Shown piece after piece: positions 27,933 through 35,120 of a stretch of 64,000 bases of DNA; position 1 is the stretch's first letter, and each line of letters opens with the position of its first letter. The stretch comes from JBKCUI01 sp052161605 (GTDB lineage: Bacteria; Planctomycetota; Planctomycetia; Pirellulales; Pirellulaceae). The DNA lies in NCBI GenBank assembly GCA_052161605.1, contig CP197409.1. One strand, given 5' to 3'. Both the position numbers and the translations under genes were made by a program. Below the pieces are notes generated by a model, which was given only the letters and a program-made list of their open reading frames with translations, made no database searches and was not told where the DNA came from.

Positions 27933-29462
27933 CTAATCTATTGGGACAACGACGGGGAAGATGGGATTGTCGTCCATCTCGTTCCGTAAGCGTTCGCTTA
28001 GTAACTGAACGAAATCTGAATACTTCCAAGCAACGTTCTCCGTCTCGGATTCGTCCTGGCTCAGGTCGTATAGCTCCCATTGGTCTGGGCCACGAAGTGA
28101 ATTCAGCCTCTGACGTACCAGTTTCCACTGCTCCGATCGAATCGCCACCTGGCCACCGTATTCCGGAAACACCCAAACCATGGGATTCTTACGTTTCCAA
28201 TTCGGTTGCTCACCGATCAACAAAGGCCAGAAGCTCTCACCATCGATGTCGTAGTCCGAGTGCGGGATTCCAGTCGCCTCCAAAATCGTTGGAAACCAAT
28301 CGGCAAAGTAAGTTGGCTGATCGGATACGATGGAGGCTTGGATTCGACCGGGCAGGCTTGCGATCATCGGTACTCGGATCCCTCCCTCATAGACGCTTCC
28401 TTTGAACCCCCTCAGGTGCCGCGTGCTTTGAAAAAAAGTCATATCGGTGCCACCCACGTTTAGTCGCGAGTTGACGGTTCCTGCATGAGTCGCTCCATTG
28501 TCACTCGTAAAGATGACGAGTGTCCGATCGCGAAGGTTCAGTTCCTCCAAGGTATCCAGAATTCGACCGACATATCGATCTATGTCTGTAACGAGCGCTG
28601 CATAAGCCGCACGTGGTCTGGTTGTTGGTACGTAACCGTTTTCGCCACGATAAACGTCGGGGTCCCACTCGCGGGGGAAATCATCCAACCGACTCAAGGG
28701 CGGATGCAACGCTACATGTGGCTCGATCAGCGGCAGGTAAAGAAAAAATGGTTGATCAGCTGAGTCACGCAAAAACGCAATGGCTTCCTCCATGATGCGG
28801 TAAGGTGCATAGTTCTCTCCCACCCATTCTTCCGGTCGAATATCTCCAGAGAGTTGTTTGCCGTGTCCAGGAATGGGACTCGAATTAAGCGGAATCCTAA
28901 TGGAATTATTCCATAAGTAGGCAGGATAGTAACTGTGCGCAACCGCTTGACAATTGTATCCGAAGAATTCGTCAAAACCCTGTCGATCAGGCGCACCGCT
29001 ACTCCTGACGGGACCTAAACCCCACTTGCCAAACGCACCGGTCTTGTAACCCTGCTGCTGCAAGACCCTCGCAAACGTGATTGCTTTTTCAGAAAGCGGG
29101 ACCTGTCCCTCCTCAAAGCTTGGGTCGATTGCAGATGCTTGTTTGTTACCTCTAATTTCAGCATGTCCTAAATGGCGACCGGTCATGAGCACGCAGCGAG
29201 CCGGGGCACATACCGGAGCCCCGCTGTAATGCTGAGTGAAACGCATGCCTGAGGCTGCAAGCCTGTCTAGGTTGGGGGTCTCAAACTGAAACTGCCCAAA
29301 GCAACCGATGTCTCCCCATCCCAAATCGTCTGCCAGAATGAACACCACATTCAGCGGCCCCGCATTCTCTGAGGTTTCCCGCTCGGCATGATTGCCCTTG
29401 GCTATATGCAATCCACACAATACGCAAAATAGGGAGAAAACATACGGTATATTGCGATTCAA
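27933..29462 (-). CDS. Exported formylglycine-dependent sulfatase
   Basis: About 509 residues. The sulfatase signature C-A-P-A-R-C-V-L-M-T-G-R is complete; its first Cys (residue 85 from the start used here) is the site of conversion to formylglycine. Metal-binding residues appear in I-L-A-D-D-L-G-W-G-D and F-T-S-D-N-G-A. I choose TTG 29462 because GGAG lies eight bases upstream and a basic N-terminus then leads straight into a hydrophobic signal (Y-V-F-S-L-F-C-V-L-C-G-L). A TTG at 29486 is the longer alternative. It acts in the periplasm or outside, removing sulfate esters, probably from sulfated polysaccharides. It converges on the beta-barrel gene. Confidence 0.9.
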   Translation of the reverse strand: MNRNIPYVFSLFCVLCGLHIAKGNHAERETSENAGPLNVVFILADDLGWGDIGCFGQFQFETPNLDRLAASGMRFTQHYSGAPVCAPARCVLMTGRHLGHAEIRGNKQASAIDPSFEEGQVPLSEKAITFARVLQQQGYKTGAFGKWGLGPVRSSGAPDRQGFDEFFGYNCQAVAHSYYPAYLWNNSIRIPLNSSPIPGHGKQLSGDIRPEEWVGENYAPYRIMEEAIAFLRDSADQPFFLYLPLIEPHVALHPPLSRLDDFPREWDPDVYRGENGYVPTTRPRAAYAALVTDIDRYVGRILDTLEELNLRDRTLVIFTSDNGATHAGTVNSRLNVGGTDMTFFQSTRHLRGFKGSVYEGGIRVPMIASLPGRIQASIVSDQPTYFADWFPTILEATGIPHSDYDIDGESFWPLLIGEQPNWKRKNPMVWVFPEYGGQVAIRSEQWKLVRQRLNSLRGPDQWELYDLSQDESETENVAWKYSDFVQLLSERLRNEMDDNPIFPVVVPID

Positions 29463-29576
29463 CGAGGTGTCTCCAGTTACGCGCAAGCGGTCAAATCACG
29501 GCCGAATTATCGTACCACACCGAGCGCTTTCTGTCGTCGCCGGACTCTTTGGGGACGTTCGCTCGATACCAACAGC

Positions 29577-29585
29577 TTTTCCACA
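29577..29585 (+). promoter_or_regulatory. DnaA-box-like site
   Basis: TTTTCCACA fits the relaxed DnaA-box consensus TTWTNCACA. It is the only such match I found in the dnaA upstream spacer, 333 bases before the start codon. It may serve autoregulation. Confidence 0.45.
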
Positions 29586-29763
29586 ACACGGCCCCAGGCA
29601 CACTTCGGTGCAGCAAAATTTTTGTGAATCCGGAACGATCGATCTTTACCGTATCTTCATCACTCTGTTCGAAACAAAATCCCAAAACCTGTGCCACCTG
29701 AATTTGACGGAAATGCTAGCAGTCATAGAATCACCCCCTGAAATGACAGCAAAGGGCGGCGAA

Positions 29764-29791
29764 TTTGCAAGATTGACTCAAGTCTTGCAAA
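29764..29791. repeat. Perfect inverted repeat upstream of dnaA
   Basis: TTTGCAAGA (29764-29772) and TCTTGCAAA (29783-29791) are perfect reverse complements around a 10-base centre, 126 bases before the dnaA start. It could be an operator for a dimeric regulator or a leader hairpin. No T-tract follows, so it is not a terminator. Confidence 0.7.
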
Positions 29792-29917
29792 ATTGCCACT
29801 GGGGAACGATTCCTGCCCTTAAGTCAAATCTCCGGCAGGATGGTTCCTGTACGGATGGAAACCTTTCGAAACGCACGATGGCGTTTCGCTTGGCCTCGCA
29901 TGGTACAGGAGTAGGCG

Positions 29918-31486
29918 ATGACGGCAGCCCCACAATTAGCAGGCATAACTCAGGATACCCCCCAAAAGGTGGAGTCCTTGGTTCGGCAAAAGTTGGGCTC
30001 CCAAAGAATGGATGTTTGGTTCGGGCCTGATGCGAAGTGGAGCCTTTTCGATCATAATGTGATCATCGAGGTGGGGAGCCCGTTCCTGGTCGATTGCGTG
30101 ACGCGGATGTTTCGAACAGAGTTGCAGCAATCGATCGAAGAGGTCGCCGGAGACGGGTTCGGATACCGAGTTCAGGTTCGGCAATCGCTTACCGAAACGG
30201 ACTCGCGAACTACTCCGCCTCAGAGCAAAATCAATTCGATCGTTTCATCTCCTGCTAGTAAAAAGGCACTCGTGTCCACAGTTGCTGCTCCCATCCTGGA
30301 AGAGACCTCGCCGGCTTCGTCGAGACCTGCCCTGCGATTGCATCGCAGCGATGCCGGACAGGTCGAACGCACGTCCCCGGTGGTAGTACCGCTTCCGTCA
30401 CAATCGAAGCCTGAGGACAACAGTTTGGAGCGACTCGCTCAGTTGCGGCGTGAGAACGAGCGTCGTTGGGAGGAGTTTATTCCAGGCGAGCATAATCGCT
30501 TGGTCTACACCGCCGCAAACATGGTTCTGGAAAAACCGGGACAGATTAGTCCGCTCCTGATTTTTGGCCCGCACGGTTGTGGCAAATCGCATTTGGCGAT
30601 TGGCCTCGCTCACAGGCTCAAGATGCAACACCGCATGCGTCGCGTTCTCATTTTGACCGGCGAGCAATTCACGATCGAGTTTACGGAAAGCGCGCGAGGG
30701 GGAGGCTTCGCTAGTTTCCGACGCAAGTATCGAGATGTCGATGTTCTCGTGATCGATGATTTGCAATTTTGCCTGGGCAAGAATGCGACTTTAGCCGAGC
30801 TACGCAACACCATCGATATGCTTTTGCGAGACAAAAAACAGGTGATCCTAGTTGCAGATCGTAGCTTGAACGAATTGACTGGACTTTCATCAGACCTTCA
30901 TGCACGGTTGTCAGGTGGCATGGCCTGTGGCATGGAACCGCTGGACGTAGAGACACGAACAAAGCTGCTGGGCAAGCTTTGCGAGAAGCACCAAGTTGCG
31001 ATCGCACCTGCGACCGCTCGTCAGCTCGCCTCTCAAGCATCAGGGGATGCACGAATCTTGCAGGGTGTCGTACACCGTTTGGTTGTCGAGCAAAGAATTC
31101 AGGGGCAGCCTCTTCAAGAAGATCAAGCGATCCGGGCGACGCTGGATCTCGTTAGAGCGAGCCAACCGGTGGTGCGACTGAAGGATATAGAACGGGTCGT
31201 TTCCGATGTATTTGGACTCGAAGAAAACATTCTCAAGGCCAAAACCAAATGTCAGAGCGTCAGTCAGCCTCGCATGCTCGCGATGTTTCTTGCTCGAAAG
31301 TACACCCGATCAGCCCTTTCGGAGATCGGAGAGTATTTCGGTAAAAGACAGCATTCCACCGTTATATCCGCACAGAAAAAAGTAGACTGCTGGCTGAGCG
31401 AAGACGAAATCATTCAATGTGGGCGTGGCAAGCTGACTGTGAAGGAAATCTTGAAGACTCTTGAAGCGTCGCTTCGAGTCAGCTGA
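29918..31486 (+). CDS. dnaA: Chromosomal replication initiator DnaA
   Basis: 522 residues with the full DnaA layout: domain I (about 14-90), a long Ser/Pro-rich linker (about 91-175), the AAA+ domain, and the DNA-binding domain IV. Walker A is G-P-H-G-C-G-K-S (217-224, with Ser in place of the usual Thr) and Walker B is V-L-V-I-D-D (276-281). The Arg-finger region reads L-H-A-R-L-S-G-G. Domain IV has S-V-S-Q-P-R-M-L-A-M-F-L-A-R and the signature G-K-R-Q-H-S-T-V, which contacts the DnaA box. It binds ATP and opens the origin. AGGAG precedes ATG 29918. dnaN is not next to it, so the common dnaA-dnaN order is absent. Confidence 0.95.
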   Translation: MTAAPQLAGITQDTPQKVESLVRQKLGSQRMDVWFGPDAKWSLFDHNVIIEVGSPFLVDCVTRMFRTELQQSIEEVAGDGFGYRVQVRQSLTETDSRTTPPQSKINSIVSSPASKKALVSTVAAPILEETSPASSRPALRLHRSDAGQVERTSPVVVPLPSQSKPEDNSLERLAQLRRENERRWEEFIPGEHNRLVYTAANMVLEKPGQISPLLIFGPHGCGKSHLAIGLAHRLKMQHRMRRVLILTGEQFTIEFTESARGGGFASFRRKYRDVDVLVIDDLQFCLGKNATLAELRNTIDMLLRDKKQVILVADRSLNELTGLSSDLHARLSGGMACGMEPLDVETRTKLLGKLCEKHQVAIAPATARQLASQASGDARILQGVVHRLVVEQRIQGQPLQEDQAIRATLDLVRASQPVVRLKDIERVVSDVFGLEENILKAKTKCQSVSQPRMLAMFLARKYTRSALSEIGEYFGKRQHSTVISAQKKVDCWLSEDEIIQCGRGKLTVKEILKTLEASLRVS

Positions 31487-31490
31487 GGGC

Positions 31491-32393
31491 TCAAGAAAAC
31501 AGTCGATATCGGACTATGCACCACAACGTGTTGATCAAGTCTTTGACACCGATCTTCTTGCCTTCGTCCCACGAGCGTGGCTTGTAGCCGATGGGAACCT
31601 CGTGGATCAGTACCTTCTTACGTGCTAGCTTTGCCGTTATCTCCGGCTCGAAACCAAATCGGTTTTGTTCAATACGAATGCTTTGGATCAACTCTCGTCT
31701 GAAAGCCTTGTAGCAGGTTTCCATGTCCGTTAATTTTTGGCCTGTGGCTAGGTTGCTCAGTCCGGTCAGAACCCTGTTGCCAAAGCGATGCAGCGCGGAA
31801 CCATCCTGCTTGGGATTCGTTAAATATCGAGAGCCATACACCACGTCCGATTCACCTCGAACGATCGGTTCAATCACTTTCAGGATATCGGTCGGTTCAT
31901 ACTCAAGATCGGCATCTTGAACGATGACGATTTCACCGATCGCTCGTTGTATTCCACTTTGAATTGCAGCTCCCTTGCCGGAGTTGACTTCGTGTAGGCA
32001 GACATCCACTCCAGGCAGTTCATGCAATCGCTCGATGTACTGTCGCGTTCCGTCCGTACTTCCGTCGTCCACAACGATAATTTGTTTGCTGACAGGTAAA
32101 GATCGAATGGAATTGACGACGGTATCGATCGTACCCATTTCGTTGAATGCCGGAATGATGATGGAAACGGTTGGTACATCATTGCCGAGATAAGCGTCCA
32201 CCAGTCGCCCCGCTTCATTGATTCTCCCAAATGCCGAATCCGCAATTCCGCTAATCTCGGTCGTGTGTGTGGGATTAGTAGCCTGCTCGGGCGATCCGAG
32301 GAATTCGAGATCGGTTTTGCAGCTTGGGCTAAACTGCTCTGTTGTCTCGCGAGAAATTTTTGACACTGCGAATTCCGTAGGGTTAGGGAGCAA
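31491..32393 (-). CDS. Family 2 glycosyltransferase, dolichyl-phosphate-mannose-synthase-like
   Basis: About 300 residues. The GT-A core starts near residue 75 with V-S-I-I-I-P-A-F-N-E, then V-V-D-D-G-S-T-D-G-T, H-E-V-N-S-G-K-G-A-A-I and Q-D-A-D-L-E-Y-E-P, the nucleotide-sugar and metal-binding motifs of polyprenyl-phosphate sugar synthases. There is no C-terminal membrane helix pair, so it is a soluble or peripheral enzyme. The first ~70 residues are polar and not part of the fold. The start is unsure: TTG 32393 gives the longest form and GTG 32366 has a weak GGA. It converges on dnaA with only four bases between the stops. Confidence 0.85.
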   Translation of the reverse strand: MLPNPTEFAVSKISRETTEQFSPSCKTDLEFLGSPEQATNPTHTTEISGIADSAFGRINEAGRLVDAYLGNDVPTVSIIIPAFNEMGTIDTVVNSIRSLPVSKQIIVVDDGSTDGTRQYIERLHELPGVDVCLHEVNSGKGAAIQSGIQRAIGEIVIVQDADLEYEPTDILKVIEPIVRGESDVVYGSRYLTNPKQDGSALHRFGNRVLTGLSNLATGQKLTDMETCYKAFRRELIQSIRIEQNRFGFEPEITAKLARKKVLIHEVPIGYKPRSWDEGKKIGVKDLINTLWCIVRYRLFS

Positions 32394-32947
32394 TGAAGGG
32401 GAAGAGTTCGTTGTGAAGCCCGTCCCATGTTTGTGGTCGACTCGTTGAACCGAATGAGAAAAGCTAAAGTAAACGCGAATCTTGGTGATTTGCCGTAGAG
32501 CGTCGTCTTGTAACGAAGTTGCAAATTCTCAAGACTTGCAACTTCCCTGTTAAAGCTATCCCCCCCAGATGGGCGATAGAGATGGAGAGCACGGCATCAT
32601 CCTTCTCTCTATGCCAGTGCAGGCGTTCCAGGTCCCCTTTTGATCCTGGCTCTTCTCACGCAGATGACGTAAAGCAACGAAAAAACCCCTGTGACCTTCA
32701 TCGAACCGAAAGCGCTGCCCCCAGCATTTTGGATCCGACTGCCCCGAAGGTTTCACAGGGGTCTGCTTGTTATTTCGGAACATAGATCTCAGTGAGACCA
32801 GTTTGAAACGCGAAAAACAGGTGCGGTTTTCCACATGGCGACGCCAAAGGTTGACACAAAATCAAAGGCGAGTTGAATTTTTCGCAAACCAGCCAGAATA
32901 TTAGCGGCGTATTCGTTAAGAATAAAAAAGTCGTTCGCAACCTCATG
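32394..32947. other. Intergenic region with a long stem-loop
   Basis: 554 bases between the oxidoreductase and the glycosyltransferase, both on the minus strand. No gene is supported. It holds the stem-loop at 32680-32761 and a second DnaA-box-like 9-mer, TTTTCCACA, at 32827-32835. Confidence 0.5.
32680..32761 (-). terminator. Long bulged stem-loop with T-tract (minus strand)
   Basis: CCCCTGTGA (32686-32694) pairs with TCACAGGGG (32753-32761), and the adjoining CCTTC (32695-32699) pairs with GAAGG (32746-32750) across a 2-base bulge, leaving a 46-base loop. On the minus strand the structure is followed by TTTTTT, so it can terminate transcription of the upstream Gfo/Idh/MocA gene. The long loop is unusual for a simple terminator and leaves room for a small RNA. 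Confidence 0.6.
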
Positions 32948-33988
32948 CTAGCTACGCAGTTTGATTCGCTTGCCCGTTTTCGCTGACTTGTAGATGGCTG
33001 TGATAAGCTCGACGCTTCGACGTCCCTCGTGGCCGTCAATCAAGTTCGGAGTCCCCTTCTTGATGGATCGCTGGAAATCCTCAAACAGAGACTGGTGAGC
33101 TTTGTGGCCAATGGCAGCAGGATCAAAAGCACCTCCGCCCGTCACGTTGTTAAGCATTTCCTCTTTGATCTTTGCGTCTGACTTCAGCTCTTTAAGAAAA
33201 TCCCATTTGATGAGCGCTTCTTCTTCCAATGTTGCATAGCCGGTCGAGCCGCAAATATCGATTCGCTTCAGGGTGCCCGGATAGGCGGCCGTCGTTGCCT
33301 CGATGCTGCCTATTGCACCCGATGCAAACTCGAGAACCGCAGCCGCTGCGTCTTCGACCTCAATTCTTTCATGCGCTATCAACGCCGTTGTGGCTGAAAG
33401 TGCTTTCACATCCCCCATTAACCAAAGCAGCAAGTCGACACTGTGGATGGCTTGGTTCATCAGTGCCCCTCCACCATCGAGCTTCCATGTCCCTCTCCAT
33501 GCACCGCTGTCGTAGTATTGTTGTGTGCGATACCACTTCACGTAGGCCGATGCCATAGAAATCGCGCCAAAACGTCCGGCCTCAATCGCCTTCTTGAGCA
33601 GAATGGCCGAGCGATGGTATCTCGAGGGAAAAATGGTCCCGAGCCGAACACCTTCTTTGTCGCAGACCTCGATGAGTTTATCACACCGAGCGACAGTCAC
33701 CTCGAGCGGCTTTTCCACCAATACGTGCTTACCCGCCCGAGCTGCCGCGATGGCAGGTTCCAGGTGGGCGCCGCTCGGAGTGCAGATCGTAACGATCTCA
33801 ACCTTGGGGTCGGCCAGCATTTTGCCCAGATCCGAATAAGCTTGGCCACCGAATTCACCGGCAAACGCGGCACCTTTGGCTGGATCGCGGCTGTAGCAAG
33901 CAGCAAGCCGTTCTCCCTTCATATCCTGGATTGCCCTGGCATGAAATTTGGCAATCATCCCGCACCCGATAATCCCCCATCCCGACAT
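32948..33988 (-). CDS. Gfo/Idh/MocA family oxidoreductase
   Basis: 346 residues. An N-terminal Rossmann domain opens with W-G-I-I-G-C-G-M-I-A, and the C-terminal alpha/beta dimerisation domain follows. The family motif V-L-V-E-K-P is at about residue 92, and N-Q-A-I-H-S-V-D-L-L-L-W-L-M-G provides the conserved Asp/His region at about 185. These enzymes use NAD(P)H to oxidise or reduce sugars and cyclitols. The substrate cannot be read here. It has no signal peptide. GAGAGG lies just before ATG 33988. Confidence 0.92.
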   Translation of the reverse strand: MSGWGIIGCGMIAKFHARAIQDMKGERLAACYSRDPAKGAAFAGEFGGQAYSDLGKMLADPKVEIVTICTPSGAHLEPAIAAARAGKHVLVEKPLEVTVARCDKLIEVCDKEGVRLGTIFPSRYHRSAILLKKAIEAGRFGAISMASAYVKWYRTQQYYDSGAWRGTWKLDGGGALMNQAIHSVDLLLWLMGDVKALSATTALIAHERIEVEDAAAAVLEFASGAIGSIEATTAAYPGTLKRIDICGSTGYATLEEEALIKWDFLKELKSDAKIKEEMLNNVTGGGAFDPAAIGHKAHQSLFEDFQRSIKKGTPNLIDGHEGRRSVELITAIYKSAKTGKRIKLRS

Positions 33989-34192
33989 GTAACCTCTCCC
34001 AAGAATTGTGGTTCAAACGTGACTCTGCATCTTAGTCGTACCAGACAATTGCGATCGTGTCATGTGGGCCTCAAACCTAGCCCCGAGAAACCAATAACGG
34101 AATTTTGGAAAATCTTCAGTGGATGTGGAGCAGATCACGTCGGTACCTTTCTTATGACGCCTCTCCCACTACGAAATTTAGGATAAAAAATC

Positions 34193-35011
34193 ATGAAGAA
34201 GCGACTTGCATTGCTCACTTTGGCTGCCGCTGTGGTAGCCCCGATCACTTTCGCCCTCGATGTGTCCGCGCAAGACGATGGTGACAGAAGAAATCCTCGA
34301 CGAGGCGAAGGAGCACGCGGCCAGGGAGGAGCCGGAGGGCAACGTGGCGGCGGCGAAGGTCGCGAAGGCCAACAACGTGGCGGCCCAGGACGAGATGCCT
34401 CCGGACAGGGTGGCCCCGGTAGGGGTGGTCCTGGACAGGGTGGCCCTGGACAGGGTGGGCCTGGCTTCGGAGGCTTTGGTCCCGGCGGTTTCGATGGCAG
34501 CATGATGTTTGGACAGTTGATGAAGGCTCTTCCATTGATGAAGGCTCTCGATGCGGACGGCGATGGCGAGCTATCTGCTGTGGAAATTGAAAATGCATCC
34601 AAGGTCTTGCTCTCACTTGACACCAACGGCGACGGAAAGCTTTCTGTCGATGAATTGCGGCCCAACCCCGCAGACATGAGACCTGGACTTCTCGGAGGCA
34701 TGGGCCGTGGCGGCGAAGGGGGCGAGGGACGCGGTATGGGAGCTGATATGCTTGCTCGCATGTTCGAGCAACGCGATACGAACAGCGATGGATTTCTCAG
34801 CGGCGACGAAATTCCCGAACGCATGCAAGGTATCATGGCTCGAATCGACAAGGATGGCGACGGGAAGATCAGCAAAGACGAGCTTCAGCAGATCCCGCCA
34901 GGAATGATGGAGCGACTAAGAGAAGGATTCGGTGCTGGGGCTGGCGGTCGTCGCGGTGGCGGCGGTGGAGAAGGGGATGGCCCAATCCGACCTCGTCGCC
35001 CCAACCAATGA
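34193..35011 (+). CDS. Secreted Gly-rich EF-hand protein
   Basis: 272 residues with a signal peptide (M-K-K-R-L-A-L-L-T-L-A-A-A...V-S-A-Q). A Gly/Arg-rich low-complexity part (about 30-105) holds repeats of G-G-P-G-Q. Four canonical EF-hand loops follow: D-A-D-G-D-G-E-L-S, D-T-N-G-D-G-K-L-S, D-T-N-S-D-G-F-L-S and D-K-D-G-D-G-K-I-S, each ending in Glu at position 12. A Gly/Arg-rich tail closes the protein. It is a calcium-binding exported protein of a type common in planctomycetes. AGGA precedes the ATG by nine bases. It lies upstream of the cytochrome/DUF1553 pair on the same strand. Confidence 0.9.
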   Translation: MKKRLALLTLAAAVVAPITFALDVSAQDDGDRRNPRRGEGARGQGGAGGQRGGGEGREGQQRGGPGRDASGQGGPGRGGPGQGGPGQGGPGFGGFGPGGFDGSMMFGQLMKALPLMKALDADGDGELSAVEIENASKVLLSLDTNGDGKLSVDELRPNPADMRPGLLGGMGRGGEGGEGRGMGADMLARMFEQRDTNSDGFLSGDEIPERMQGIMARIDKDGDGKISKDELQQIPPGMMERLREGFGAGAGGRRGGGGGEGDGPIRPRRPNQ

Positions 35012-35040
35012 TTGATCGACCGACTAATCTAGAACAATAG

Positions 35041-35072
35041 GGCTGCTCGCATCGAATCGCGAGCAGTCCTTT
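35041..35072 (+). terminator. Hairpin after the EF-hand gene
   Basis: CTGCTCGC (35043-35050) and GCGAGCAG (35059-35066) form a perfect 8-bp stem, extended by a G-T and a G-C pair, with an 8-base loop. Only a short CCTTT follows, so termination may be partial. Confidence 0.5.
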
Positions 35073-35120
35073 CATCGTTGTATTCAAGACCACATTTTCC
35101 TTTGCGATCGAGCAACATTT

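Larger units (their letters stand above)
29463..29917. other. Intergenic region upstream of dnaA
   Basis: A 455-base divergent spacer between the sulfatase gene and dnaA. It holds one DnaA-box-like 9-mer and one perfect 9-bp inverted repeat, listed separately. There is no cluster of boxes or obvious AT-rich 13-mer set, so an origin cannot be called here. A frame running 29392-30030 overlaps both genes and is not coding. Confidence 0.55.

Noticed and set aside
29392..30030. 212-codon plus-strand frame before dnaA
   Set aside because: It overlaps the sulfatase start and the dnaA start in another frame, and its peptide has no recognisable domain.
32680..32761. Riboswitch
   Set aside because: It lies 3' of a gene on the transcribed strand and ends in a T-run, and no known aptamer core is visible.
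29463..32947. Replication origin next to dnaA
   Set aside because: Only two box-like 9-mers were found over 3.5 kb, with no AT-rich unwinding element, so an origin call is not supported.
33443..34186. 247-codon plus-strand frame
   Set aside because: It is antisense to the Gfo/Idh/MocA gene and only reflects that gene's codon pattern.
34135..34875. 246-codon minus-strand Pro/Ser-rich frame
   Set aside because: It is antisense to the Gly-rich EF-hand gene; the Pro/Ser richness is the complement of Gly codons.
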